From Gracilaria domingensis (taxonomy: Eukaryota > Rhodophyta > Florideophyceae > Gracilariales > Gracilariaceae), in NCBI GenBank assembly GCA_022539475.1, contig VCMS01000006.1, positions 326,504 to 390,503 of the forward strand: 64,000 nucleotides of DNA, written 5' to 3'. Below the pieces are notes generated by a model. That model did no database searches. It was not told the DNA's origin and saw only the letters and a program-made list of their open reading frames with translations. Within the stretch, counting starts at the first letter, position 1; the number at the start of each line of letters is the position of its first letter. The translations under genes and the position numbers were made by a program. Positions 41,001 through 50,377 of the stretch are shown here, piece by piece.

Positions 41001-41497
41001 TCGATATACAACCTCAGCGTGTCCCCTTCTTCGGCAACACTGTCCAAGCGATCAGGAAATAACGGAAAGTCAGCTCGACGGCACCAACTGTCTCCTCCCA
41101 CCAGCCCCTGAAGAGGTACACCATCCTCGTTCAGAACCATTGCCTCCGAATTCGAGTCCCAAAGCAAGTGAACAGGCTGGTTGTGCATTTCTTTAGGAAC
41201 TTTAATATCAAGCCGAAACAAATGAGTTGAAAAACTTGGTCCAAAGGAGTCTCCAATACTCACGGATCGAAAGGAATTGGCTTCGAAAACTTTTCGAGAC
41301 GGGCATGTGATCGGATGCATGACGTTTGCCACTGAGACGTGAACTGCAGAACGATCATGTTGTCGCCACAGTCTTCCACATAAATTCTGGTCCATACGTC
41401 CGGGAGGAACATTCCCTTTAGGATTGAATGCTTCCCATCCAAGGAAAACATTTACTCGTGATTCTGTGATAGAAGGTTTCTTGTAGTGCTGAGCCAT
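38089..41497 (-). CDS. MAN2C1: Class II alpha-mannosidase (GH38, MAN2C1/Ams1 type), two exons
   Basis: Exon 1 is 41497-40227 and exon 2 is 40120-38089; the 106-nt intron (GTACGT...AAG) is removed in phase 2 to give ...NKFP-HSSFVWEG. ATG 41497 (MAQHYKK) is the first ATG; the frame upstream begins at a non-ATG codon. The GH38 core has HSHIDLAWLWP near residue 274 (metal His/Asp), FWLPDTFGYAAQLPQI near 389 with the nucleophile Asp, and the mid domain HDTLPGSCIAEVY. No signal peptide or membrane anchor is present, so this is the cytosolic/vacuolar type that trims free oligosaccharides, not a Golgi mannosidase. Length of about 1,100 residues fits. Confidence 0.93.
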
Positions 41498-42079
41498 TTT
41501 CGCAGGTGGTTGGAGAATATGTAGATGGCTGAACGAGATGCAACCGAAAGACACTAGAAGTGACTACCTTTAAACGCGTACGCCAGGCTAAGGGCAGTGC
41601 TTTGTGGAAGGGATTAAATAGGACCACCACAAGAACTTACGGAGATGAGTGCAGTGCCCTTCTCAGAGTAACACAATCCGTGCGAGTGAATATTCGGTCT
41701 TGTTGGCTTCGAAAAGTGTCTTGGCTTCAATACTCGGCTGGAGCCATCCTTGTACAACTCACGTGCAAACTTGCAACCCAGGCCGATACGATACTGTATC
41801 AGAGAAAATGGTGGAAGATGACCACGAAGCAGGCGGCATCGATCGTCAAAGCGCATCCACTGGAACTTCATTGGCTCCTCGGCGACTGCTGAAGATCTTC
41901 AGCATATCACTGGGTCCGATGATATCTCGGAGATATCTCTTTTGATTTGTTTGTGAATTTTGGGCACCTTACCAAGATGTTGGAAATGGAGAGCACTACA
42001 CGTACCTGCACCAGCGTTCTTCTTCTTCAGTATGGTCGTCTTCTCTACCAGGGTTACAAGGATACCTAAGCTCATTGGG

Positions 42080-42119
42080 CAGTTTTTGGTTAGTGAGCAT
42101 TGCTCACTAGACAAAACTG
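42080..42119. repeat. Two-part hairpin
   Basis: TAGTGAGCA at 42091-42099 pairs with TGCTCACTA at 42101-42109 across one base, and the flanking CAGTTTT pairs with AAAACTG further out, giving an interrupted stem of about 15 bp. Confidence 0.7.
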
Positions 42120-42488
42120 TTTTGGCTATCTGTGCAGAAAGTTTCGATGAGGAATGGCACGTCTTGGGTATTTCCAATAAACGTAGGCGAACTGTGTATC
42201 ATTCAAAACCGGGATTATGCTTTATAACTCGCGCGGAAGGTAGCGAGTGTCCTCGCTTTACCTTTGTACCTTTAGGAACTGTCCCAGCGTTCAAGAATTA
42301 GCAGAGGGATCGAAGATACCGTTGGTATCTTGGGACTGATTCTATGAAGCATACGTTGGCCTTTCTGGTGAGGGAGCGATTCTTTCAAGATCGCTCTGCA
42401 TTTAGTTCTCGTTAAGCTAATGTGCCCATAAAAGAGAGAGAGAGATGAAGCATACACGCAAAGGATCTTGGGCTTTTAAAGAGAGAAA

Positions 42489-42491
<3 letters not shown>

Positions 42492-42523
<32 letters not shown>
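42492..42523. repeat. CT dinucleotide microsatellite
   Basis: An uninterrupted run of about 16 CT units on the plus strand; shorter GA runs occur 50-60 bases upstream, so the two could pair as a GA/CT foldback. Confidence 0.9.
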
Positions 42524-42526
<3 letters not shown>

Positions 42527-42862
42527 TGAAACGCTCACACGCTACTTCCTTCTATGCGAGCATTTGGTAAAGATCCACCAACTTGCAAAAAGTAAGGATG
42601 CGCACAGAATTTTTGACCGAGTACGGAATCCTACTGATTGCCACTGTCATCTCAACAACTTGTGCCCGAAGAAGAAAAGTGTTTCAGTAACAGCGCTGCC
42701 CTTTCGTGTTGTACAGGAATCAATTTTATCAGAAAGTAACGAGGGGAGCCGTGGTTAAAGGCTGAAAAACGCCTGAGAAGATTCTCGGGTTCGAGGTTCA
42801 ATGAGCCCTTCTGCCATGATGTAAGCTTCCGTTTCGGTTTGGGGATTTCCCCGATGTTCTCG

Positions 42863-44278
42863 TCATGAAAATGAACTCCCTAGTACTGTTACAGCCGCCG
42901 AAATACCGCTAGTTCCACTTTTTACTGTCACTCCGTAGTCAAAAGCCTTTCGTTGCACTTCCACCGAAGAAATGGTATCTATAGCCTTTCTGAAATCCGC
43001 CAAAGTAGAAGAGGTCAATCCTTTGTCTAAAAAGGCGCCCACACCAACCCGTTGCATCAAATCACCCCAAAAAAACTGATCTGACATGATGGGAACAATA
43101 CCAATCGGTATACCAGCCCGAAGTGCCGTGGAAACAGTACCCGCACCACCGTGACAAAACACGAAGTGGCATTGTGGAAAGAGCCACGCATATTGTACGG
43201 ATTCAGAACACCAAAAAACATGTTCTCTGCTCCAATGCAGCAACTCTTCTTCAGCGTTTTGCAATAATTCTTCTCCTAAACCTGCAGCACCTTCGATTAT
43301 CACCAACCGCTGTACATTGCTTGTTTGGAATGCACCTAACATATTTTGCAGTGCTGGAGCCTCTCGCCCGCTAACTGCTACCGACCCTAATGTTATGCAG
43401 ACTGGCTTTTCGCCCTGATTCAAAAACTCTTTCAGCAATGGACATTGTGTTTCGGCAATCCAATCGGGGGGAATGAAGGAGTCTGCTAGAGGAGGGATAA
43501 TGTGAATATTATTCGACCAATCCCGCGGTGCAGGAATGATGCGTGCAGGATATGACTGCAGGACGTGCTGATTTTCTTTTTCACCCCGAAAGATGGTTGC
43601 AACATCATCCCTCGTCATTTCTGGAAGCCCTCTATCTCGTCGAAATGGGTTTATCAGTCGCAGAGAGTCCATGTGAAAATCAACTTGTGTTTCATATGTA
43701 GAAAGATACGATTCGTGTATCCTGTACTCGTTCTCGTTATTGAAGACGGCAGATATTTCCCCAGCAGCTACTCGAGAGTTTGAAACATTACTGAGATAAA
43801 ATGGGAAGCTGGAGGTCGGGGTATTAGGCTGCATGTGTAGGAGAAAGAACGGAATATTGCCACAATCTGCGACAGTACTACCGACAACGCCTCCAAGGGA
43901 CGTGGCGAGGATGAGCGATGGGCGTGTTTCCGTGACAAGCTCATTCAATTTCGGCAGAGTGGGTGCGACCACTCGAGAAACATAACTGGTTAGTGCCGCG
44001 CATTGCGCCCGAATGATATCAACGTTTTCCCATCGAAAGAAGCTGAGAATCTTTTCCTTGAATAAGTGCCATGCGAAAACAAACGTCATCGAGTTCATAC
44101 TCAACGGAAGGTCGTGAATTATAATTCGATCATCGTTTGGAACTAGAGCGCGATACTGCGGCTGAAGGCAAAAATGGACCTTGTCGAACCGAGGGTCATT
44201 CAGCAAGGCAACCGTCAGCGCGGTCAAGGGTTCTGTATCGCCCCGCGATCCAACACATATTAAGAATGCGGTCCCCAT
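42863..44278 (-). CDS. GT1/GT28-type glucosyltransferase (sterol glucosyltransferase-like)
   Basis: A complete 471-residue single-exon protein. The N-terminus FLICVGSRGDTEPLTALTVAL matches the GS(R)GDxxP motif of sterol/flavonoid UDP-glucosyltransferases. The C-terminal donor-binding region has PVCITLGSVAVSG, the HxxC-like VFCHGGAGTVSTALRAGIP near residue 376 and IVPIMSDQFFWGDLMQRVGVG, as in fungal Ugt51 and bacterial macrolide glycosyltransferases. It lacks the PH/GRAM membrane domains of Ugt51, so the acceptor could be a sterol, lipid or other small molecule. No signal peptide. UDP-glucose as donor is likely from family knowledge. Confidence 0.85.
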   Translation of the reverse strand: MGTAFLICVGSRGDTEPLTALTVALLNDPRFDKVHFCLQPQYRALVPNDDRIIIHDLPLSMNSMTFVFAWHLFKEKILSFFRWENVDIIRAQCAALTSYVSRVVAPTLPKLNELVTETRPSLILATSLGGVVGSTVADCGNIPFFLLHMQPNTPTSSFPFYLSNVSNSRVAAGEISAVFNNENEYRIHESYLSTYETQVDFHMDSLRLINPFRRDRGLPEMTRDDVATIFRGEKENQHVLQSYPARIIPAPRDWSNNIHIIPPLADSFIPPDWIAETQCPLLKEFLNQGEKPVCITLGSVAVSGREAPALQNMLGAFQTSNVQRLVIIEGAAGLGEELLQNAEEELLHWSREHVFWCSESVQYAWLFPQCHFVFCHGGAGTVSTALRAGIPIGIVPIMSDQFFWGDLMQRVGVGAFLDKGLTSSTLADFRKAIDTISSVEVQRKAFDYGVTVKSGTSGISAAVTVLGSSFS

Positions 44279-44315
44279 AAGTTGCTTCAGGTTGCGTAGT
44301 TGCGTAGTTAATTGC

Positions 44316-44834
44316 CTAAGATCTTCCCTTTGAACGACTTTCCTTAAGGAAAAGTATGTTCATGTCTTTTAACAGACAACGGAGGGCTTGCATGAAGCTG
44401 TGCAGGACAGAAGACGGAGCGAAATCATCCCGCTCTGATGATCGCGCACGAGACCTTCTTTTCCAGCAGAAAGCCAAATCAATTTCTCTCCCCCTTCTAT
44501 TTGAGAGCGCGCGAGTCGAAATCGGAATTTCCGAGCCATAAGCGTTTCTCTGGAAAGAGGCTCTCACTATGAGAAGGCCGGCTCGTTGTTCGAAAACAAT
44601 ACATTCCACCTCATCCGCAACATTTCCAGTACAATGCATGATTGGCTTTACTTCAGCCTTGTAATTGGGGACTGTTCTCCTCATTAGAGAAGTAGCATGA
44701 CTGATATCAAAATCATCGCCTAAACGCCACACTTCACAGGTCAAAGCAAAGATATTGTAACGAATAACGTGGTCACTGACTACAGAAAACTTCCCAATTT
44801 CTGATTGTACAGACGGTATCCTTATAATTCTCAA
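44316..44834 (-). CDS. Open frame of uncertain coding status
   Basis: 172 sense codons without an ATG at the upstream end; the first ATG in frame is about 50 codons in (MRRTVPNYKAEVKPIMHC, then AGLLIVRASFQRNAYGSEIP). It could be an exon with an upstream partner, or chance. The composition is mixed, with no recognisable domain. It lies 37 bases upstream of the GT1-type gene on the same strand. Confidence 0.22.
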   Translation of the reverse strand: MRIIRIPSVQSEIGKFSVVSDHVIRYNIFALTCEVWRLGDDFDISHATSLMRRTVPNYKAEVKPIMHCTGNVADEVECIVFEQRAGLLIVRASFQRNAYGSEIPISTRALSNRRGREIDLAFCWKRRSRARSSERDDFAPSSVLHSFMQALRCLLKDMNILFLKESRSKGRS

Positions 44835-45036
44835 TCAGCACCGACAAACTGTGTGTGTATGCTTGAGCAGCTTGAGCAAATATGCTCACGCTTGTATACT
44901 TGTTTTTGTTGAAGGTTCAAGCCAGCCCTCTGACCGACACAAGCGGTTACGGCTAGACACAGAAGACAGTCGACCGCCCTAATGACCGTTAGATACCAAA
45001 CCAGTAGAAATTTGTTCTGTAGACTAACTTATGCAG

Positions 45037-45090
45037 TATAAAAGACGCAGACTCACTGAGTAGGCCCGAGACCTACTGGGCTGTGTCTGC
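45037..45090 (+). promoter_or_regulatory. TATA box followed by a stem-loop
   Basis: TATAAAAG (45037-45044) is followed immediately by GCAGAC...AGTAGG (45047-45064) pairing with CCTACT...GTCTGC (45072-45090). The geometry would suit a short structured transcript, but no RNA family is recognised. Confidence 0.3.
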
Positions 45091-45345
45091 ACACACCTTA
45101 CGATAGCATCCTCACCTGCGAACCATAGTTTTTGACTCAAGTAGTGCATTCATTCAAAAGAGAGGGTAGCCCTCCTCCTTCGCCTGATAGTTGTGCAAAG
45201 CAGAGGAGCAGATGCTCCAAATAGAAAACCAAAAACGCGTAGGACCCGAATTAGCTCCACCAGTTCTATTAAAGAGGAGAGGAAAACCATAAGAAGCATT
45301 GCCCCACGGCCCATACCTCGATTCGAAGGTACGTGTACCAAATCA

Positions 45346-46308
45346 TTACTCCTTCCCTGCCCAGTATATCAAGTCTAAGCAACTCTTCGAAGTCATGTAA
45401 TCCCTCTTCCACGGTTCACCCCTGACCTGCAGGTCTCCATAGCCATTGTCGCTCACAGATACTTCCGGTTTGCAGTACACTCTATATCCAAGTCTCTTCA
45501 TGAAGTCATACACGGCATACGCATGAAATCCACTGGTTCTCAAAAGGCGTACATCATGCTCTGCAAAGACCATAAGTCCTTCCTCTCGATGCTTCGTCAG
45601 GAAATCTTTCATACCTGCTAAAACTAAAGGTTCATTTCCTTGGGTATCAATCTTGATAATCTGTGGGTCACGTTGATGCTTTAGTTGCGTAACCATATCG
45701 TGAATAACTTCGTCTCCCTTCCTTAACATAATAGGGACAGCCTGAATTGGATGTTCCCCGCTTCTCGCAGTGCTAGCGATTTCCGACAGAGCCGCATTAG
45801 ACCCACGATTGTGAGGAACGTAAATATCCTTCATTTCGTTAACATTGGAAAATCCTATTTCTCGAAATACGATTCTTCCATCTTCCATCGCATTTCCCAT
45901 GCGACGTACGTCTTCCATAAACTGACGTGCGTTCATTGGTACGGGCTCAATGGACAAAGTAGAATGTGACACGTTCAAGCAATATAGCGCTGTTAGGGAT
46001 ATGATGCCTACGTTGGTACCAACATCGAGCAATGTGATCGGCTTCTTGAACAGAGACAATATGTTCGTCATGTCATGGATTCTTTTACCGCGCAATTGCT
46101 TGTCACAGAAACTCTTTTTTCGGGCATTGTCAACTTTTTGATCCTCCTCGTTGGGAATCACTTCGTACTCTTTTTCGCTCCGAAATTCTCTCTGATCTTC
46201 TTGGATGCGAACTTCTTGGAAAACGAAAGACATAACGAAAGTCAATGCGATTACGAGAATGAGGAAGATCTTGGTTCTTGTCGAGATTCTGAACGTTTTT
46301 GGTATCAT
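45346..46308 (-). CDS. Membrane-anchored FkbM-family methyltransferase
   Basis: A 320-residue protein from ATG 46308; the frame upstream starts with a non-ATG codon. Residues about 10-32 are a single transmembrane anchor (IFLILVIALTFVMSFVF) after a short basic tail, giving a type II Golgi/secretory orientation. The lumenal part is an FkbM domain: SAM motif ITLLDVGTNVGIISL near residue 92, acidic SIEPVPMN, and the hallmark QIIKIDTQGNEPLVLAGM near 216. FkbM enzymes O-methylate sugars or small molecules, so methylation of a secreted polysaccharide is a reasonable inference. Catalytic substrate is unknown. Confidence 0.85.
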   Translation of the reverse strand: MIPKTFRISTRTKIFLILVIALTFVMSFVFQEVRIQEDQREFRSEKEYEVIPNEEDQKVDNARKKSFCDKQLRGKRIHDMTNILSLFKKPITLLDVGTNVGIISLTALYCLNVSHSTLSIEPVPMNARQFMEDVRRMGNAMEDGRIVFREIGFSNVNEMKDIYVPHNRGSNAALSEIASTARSGEHPIQAVPIMLRKGDEVIHDMVTQLKHQRDPQIIKIDTQGNEPLVLAGMKDFLTKHREEGLMVFAEHDVRLLRTSGFHAYAVYDFMKRLGYRVYCKPEVSVSDNGYGDLQVRGEPWKRDYMTSKSCLDLIYWAGKE

Positions 46309-46597
46309 GTTGTAGATGTAAGCTGTGAACAACAGCGATTTGGTCCTTCTTTTGATTTGTATCTGATGGTTCAGTGGCTCCGGAACTAGAGCAGTGAGGA
46401 CGCACCTCGGAAGAAAGGCCTACTTTCTGGCTGAAGGCAGAACGGAAAGCTTGCTGGGGTGTCGAAGCAAAGACCGAATACCGCTAAAGGCGGGCGCAAA
46501 ACACACAGCGCAGCTCATACCCCTGTACAGAGTGCTCAACTCCAGTGAAGTATTAATCGTATCCACAAGTTTAAGGCGGCCTTCGGCAGAACGTGAT

Positions 46598-46733
46598 GTG
46601 AAAAGCGAACCGTTCGTTCAGCCGCGGCGCGAAAAATCTTCTTTAATACGGCTTTTCTACGTAACTTGAAAGGCGTAGCCTTCGGGGGGTGAAACGCTGC
46701 CGCGGCCGCCTAACCGAACGGTTGGCTTTTCAC
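46598..46733. repeat. Foldback element, ~31-35-nt arms around a ~70-nt loop
   Basis: Arm GTGAAAAGCGAACCGTTCG... at 46598-46628 ends GCCGCGGC; the opposite arm at 46699-46733 begins GCCGCGGC and ends GGCTTTTCAC. They are complementary except for a few substitutions and small bulges. The loop contains GCGTAGCCTTCGGGGGG and a TCTTCTTTAATACGG stretch. The form is that of a MITE-like or foldback element. Confidence 0.82.
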
Positions 46734-46739
46734 GCTTTC

Positions 46740-46820
46740 GATCTACCAGCATTAAATCTACCAGTACTACCTGTAGCTAGAAGAAACTTCTTTCTAGCTA
46801 GACGAAAGTGCTGGTAGATC
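46740..46820. repeat. Nested inverted repeat beside the foldback element
   Basis: GATCTACCAGCA at 46740-46751 pairs exactly with TGCTGGTAGATC at 46809-46820, and inside it TAGCTAGAA pairs with TTTCTAGCTA around 46772-46798. The word CTACCAG also recurs singly at 46759 and 46826. Confidence 0.75.
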
Positions 46821-47216
46821 AGTGCTACCAGGGGTACAGTACTAGAGCTAGTAGGATTGCGTGCAGTATGCCAAAAAATAATACCTTGTGTTTTTGCCTG
46901 CAAATTGCCACTGGAACACAGATCGTAGTCGCGTCGCCAACGGCACTGCCAAACGAAGGCGGATATCCTTAGATACCCTTCATATATGGAAGCCACATCA
47001 CGGCGGCGATCCTGTGTTGCGTCAATATTTCTGGAGTGTACCTTCGTAGTAGCATCTGTTCGTTGCAGCCTGCAACTTGCAGGGAGCGGGAAATTAGTAG
47101 ACACCAGAAATTGCTGCTTAGCACCATTACTTTGAAAGCCTCGTCTACGGTGGCACCCACCACAACAGACAAGTTCTCTCTTAACTACGCGCTCGTTTTG
47201 CTGGAAAGGAGAAGCT

Positions 47217-49187
47217 ATGGCTCGTAAACGTCGCAAGAATACTTCAGTCAACACCAATTCCAATGTTGAAAATCCCATAACCACGTCTCAGAGCAACGAT
47301 GTTCTTGCGATTAACAAGGAGTTCGCGGACAGGTACGCAGCCTCCAAGCGCCGTCAACTTTTGAGCAATGGGTCAGCCGCCTTGCATCAATATTCGGATG
47401 ATTCGTCGTCTTCATCAGAAGAGGAAGATGAACTTGGCGAGCTTCTCACCAAAGGAATCGACAAGCAATTTAGAGACACATTAGAAGCTATTCGGAGCAA
47501 GGATCCGCGTATCTACGACAAGAATACAACCTTTTTTAATGCTCAAAGTGAGGACGAGGAGGATGATGACGATTCTCAGCTCTCCTATGACAGTGACGAT
47601 GAACCGGTCGCCGGATGGGATTCTATAGCGGAGGCTGCGAAGAGAGACGCGCGAAAACTTACCCTTAAGGATTACGTTAGAGAGAACTTGTTGAAAGATG
47701 GTCGACTCTCGGACAGCGATATTGATGGAGAAAGCGAAGCTGCTGTTGACCAACAAGGAGAGGGAAGTACCGCTCACGAAGACGCTGCGGAAAAAGGACC
47801 TCGGAAAGATAGACAAGCAAAGAGTGGCAGTCCAACAGCCTCCAATTTGCTTGAGGACGAATCAGAAGAGGAGGAAGATTTCTTTACGAAGAAGGACAAG
47901 ACGACTGCCGAAATAGAACAAGAAGAAGAAGAGTTTGATAAGTTTTTGAAAAAGCAAAGCATCAAGCGTGCTCAGCAAACCGGGGAGGAGCTACTGCTGC
48001 ATTCATATCTTGAAAATGAAACTCCGGATGAGAAGGAAAGATTTCTTCGTGACTTTGTTTTAAACAATGGTTGGTTGGACAAGAATGCTGCAGATGCCCC
48101 AGGGGCAAATGATTACAAGATTGAGGTTGACCTGCCTAATCAGGAAGTGAATGAGATTGAGGAGGACGAAAGCTTTGACGAAAAGAACGATGAATTTGAA
48201 GCCAAGTACAACTTCCGTTTCGAGGATCCCGAAGGTTCAAACGTTGTGTCTTATGCGCGAAATATTCCCGACTCGATTCGACGTCCAGATGAACGACGGA
48301 AGAAGGCGAGAGAAGCTCGGCGATTGCGCAAACAACAAGAAAAGGCGGCCAAGATTGAAGATATTAAGCGTTTGAAGAATCTCAAGAAGAAGGAGATTCA
48401 GGCTCGATTGGTAGCGATACAGGAAGCAGCTGGGGATGAACTAGACATCACTGGGTTTGACCTGGATGGAGACTTTGACCCTGATGAATTCAACAAGCAA
48501 ATGGAGAGCAAGTTTGGCGATGAATATTATTCTCGAGAAGACAAACACATGAAAAAACATGAGGAGCGGCGGAACAGTGGTCTACCAGAGAAGGATACCG
48601 TAACCGAACGCAGCAATGTGCCCGAGGATATGCAAGACGACGTGAGTCGCATGATTGACGAGTACTATAATTTGAACTATGAAGATATTGTCGGAGGGGT
48701 TCCCGTGCGCTTTAAGTACAAGAAAGTGGTGCCGGAATCTTTCAATATGACAGCTGAGGAAATATTGACGAAAGAAGACAAGGAATTGAATTCTATTGTC
48801 TCACTAAAGTATCTTGCTCCTTATAGGTCAGAACGGGAGGTCAAAAAGAAGGCATGGAGAGCCGCTTCTATTCTGAAGAAAAAGCGAAACTCTCATAAAG
48901 GAGAAAACACAGTGGAACAAGCAAACGGGATTGCGCCAGCAGGCGACAATGAGGGAAAACAGCGTGGGGAGTTTTCGAAAACGGAAAAGCGGAAGAGGGG
49001 AAGGCCCAATGAAGAAGTTGACGTGAAACAAATCGAAGAGGCTGATGGATGGGATGATGTCGTTGTCGACGCCCTGCCAAGTATAGGAGAGAGCGAAAGG
49101 GAAGTGGATAACCCCAATGGCACAAGCAAGAGTAAGCCAAAGCGGAAGCGAAGGAAGAAGCGAACGGGATCTGCCGTAGCAGCGTAA
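47217..49187 (+). CDS. KRI1: Ribosome biogenesis protein KRI1
   Basis: A complete 656-residue single-exon protein. The N-terminus has the Kri1 start NKEFADRYAASKRRQLL, followed by Ser/acidic tracts (SDDSSSSSEEEDELGELLTK) and IRSKDPRIYDKNTTFFN. The middle is highly charged coiled-coil with RYNFRFEDPEG-like SYARNIPDSIRRPDERRKKA. The C-terminal Kri1 domain reads LNYEDIVGGVPVRFKYKKVV, then EEILTKEDKELNSIVSLKYL; a basic nucleolar tail (KSKPKRKRRKKR) ends it. Kri1 is a nucleolar factor for early 40S/18S rRNA processing, partnered with Krr1. Confidence 0.93.
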   Translation: MARKRRKNTSVNTNSNVENPITTSQSNDVLAINKEFADRYAASKRRQLLSNGSAALHQYSDDSSSSSEEEDELGELLTKGIDKQFRDTLEAIRSKDPRIYDKNTTFFNAQSEDEEDDDDSQLSYDSDDEPVAGWDSIAEAAKRDARKLTLKDYVRENLLKDGRLSDSDIDGESEAAVDQQGEGSTAHEDAAEKGPRKDRQAKSGSPTASNLLEDESEEEEDFFTKKDKTTAEIEQEEEEFDKFLKKQSIKRAQQTGEELLLHSYLENETPDEKERFLRDFVLNNGWLDKNAADAPGANDYKIEVDLPNQEVNEIEEDESFDEKNDEFEAKYNFRFEDPEGSNVVSYARNIPDSIRRPDERRKKAREARRLRKQQEKAAKIEDIKRLKNLKKKEIQARLVAIQEAAGDELDITGFDLDGDFDPDEFNKQMESKFGDEYYSREDKHMKKHEERRNSGLPEKDTVTERSNVPEDMQDDVSRMIDEYYNLNYEDIVGGVPVRFKYKKVVPESFNMTAEEILTKEDKELNSIVSLKYLAPYRSEREVKKKAWRAASILKKKRNSHKGENTVEQANGIAPAGDNEGKQRGEFSKTEKRKRGRPNEEVDVKQIEEADGWDDVVVDALPSIGESEREVDNPNGTSKSKPKRKRRKKRTGSAVAA

Positions 49188-49447
49188 CGCTTTAAAGGAA
49201 TACCTTGGTTCGACCCCACATCATTTTCTGCCTCACTACTCTTTTTGCCCTTATTGAAGCACGTCCTCGGGCAAATACTTGTCTCATCAGGCTTGCCCTC
49301 GTCCAGCTGCAAATTACAAACCTCTTGCCCCTGAGAAGCAGACAAATGCACATTTGCTCGGCTTCAATGTATAGATTATTCCAGTGACAGAGTTGATCTT
49401 CTTTGGTCGTGAGGCGAAGTGCGCGTTTGTAGGACAAGTACTCAAAT

Positions 49448-50377
49448 TCAGGTATCAATATGCGCCTTCAGCCACTTCATACCTTCCGCAATTGCTGGCT
49501 CACAGCCACTCTGCGTGAAAACCTCGTGCCCGCTATCACAAACGTGCATTTTCTTGTCTGCACATTGAATTCGTTCTACAAAATGCTTGATTCCTTCAGG
49601 TGACACGACAAAATCGTCTTTGCCAACGAAGATAATTATGTGCCTGAACTTGAGAGACTCAGCGTCATCATCAATCTCCTTATAAACTCTAAGGAATTCC
49701 ATTCCGACCTTTACGCGCAACTTCCCGCGGTACAAAAGTCCATCCTTAGACACAGCATCTCGAATGATAGGATCCGGGGACGGGGGCAACTTAAGGACTG
49801 GTAGCATTGGCACTAAGAAGCCAAGAACTGGCCTTATAGTGTATAAGAACTGTCCATACGCCCCAAACATATCATCCGGTGGCCTTACTGCTGGCGAGAG
49901 TAGAACTACACCGTCTACGAGATCTGGACGCTTTTTGCACACGAGAATTGTCGTGGTTCCCCCCATCGACATACCCATGATAAATGTCTTTTTTCCCTTT
50001 AGATCCTCCCTGTTCTTGAATGAATTGACGACGTCAATCGCAGCGTCTCGTACATGATCGAATGATTCAAAATAGCCGTGAAGTCCAGAAGACCTTCCAT
50101 GTCCTGGGTGATCATGTCCAATCACAACAAGTCCTAGGTCGAGCAACTTTTCCACTTGGGAGCCCTTTAACAGTGTGCGATAGTTGTTCTCATCTGGTGC
50201 AAGCCATTCGAACAAAGTGTGGCCTATGATGCCATGAAACAAGAATATAACACCCTTAGCCTCCGCAATTCCACATTTTGGTTCCCACACATACGTTGCG
50301 ATCTTGTATCCATTGCTGACCTCTACTTCTCCTTGTCGATACCCACCGAGCTTATCAACTGGGTCCGGACTATTCAT
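49448..50377 (-). CDS. Monoacylglycerol lipase-like alpha/beta hydrolase
   Basis: A complete 309-residue protein of the Hydrolase_4 (MGLL / caffeoylshikimate esterase) class. It has the oxyanion region FLFHGIIGH, the substrate motif GHDHPGHGRSSG near residue 93, nucleophile elbow GMSMGG near 135, acid VGKDDFVVSPEG near 255 and catalytic His in CDSGHEVFTQ near 283. No signal peptide or anchor is visible. Hydrolysis of monoacylglycerols or lysophospholipids is expected from the family; a phenylpropanoid ester is unlikely in an alga. It converges with KRI1. Confidence 0.9.
   Translation of the reverse strand: MNSPDPVDKLGGYRQGEVEVSNGYKIATYVWEPKCGIAEAKGVIFLFHGIIGHTLFEWLAPDENNYRTLLKGSQVEKLLDLGLVVIGHDHPGHGRSSGLHGYFESFDHVRDAAIDVVNSFKNREDLKGKKTFIMGMSMGGTTTILVCKKRPDLVDGVVLLSPAVRPPDDMFGAYGQFLYTIRPVLGFLVPMLPVLKLPPSPDPIIRDAVSKDGLLYRGKLRVKVGMEFLRVYKEIDDDAESLKFRHIIIFVGKDDFVVSPEGIKHFVERIQCADKKMHVCDSGHEVFTQSGCEPAIAEGMKWLKAHIDT

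Larger units (their letters stand above)
41498..42862. other. Intergenic region with foldbacks and a microsatellite
   Basis: About 1.4 kb without a credible gene. It contains a hairpin at 42080-42119, a short AAGATACC/GGTATCTT foldback near 42313-42334 and a CT microsatellite at 42492-42523. A tRNA-like patch near 42755-42830 was judged not to fold as a tRNA. Confidence 0.4.
44279..45345. other. Intergenic region, TATA box beside hairpin
   Basis: About 1.1 kb between two minus-strand genes. It holds a weak open frame (44316-44834, listed separately), a TATAAAAG at 45037-45044 on the plus strand and a hairpin at 45047-45090 directly behind it. Confidence 0.35.
46309..47216. promoter_or_regulatory. 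Divergent intergenic region with two large foldbacks
   Basis: About 900 bases carrying the promoters of the FkbM gene (-) and KRI1 (+). Two foldbacks (46598-46733 and 46740-46820) occupy its middle. No gene is visible. Confidence 0.5.

Noticed and set aside
42741..42830. tRNA-like patch (GCCGTGGTTAAAGGC D-arm-like, GGGTTCGAGGTTC T-arm-like, palindromic GAGAAGATTCTC)
   Set aside because: No acceptor stem pairs and the T-arm does not close, so it cannot fold as a normal tRNA; at most a degraded tRNA-Ser/Leu-like relic.
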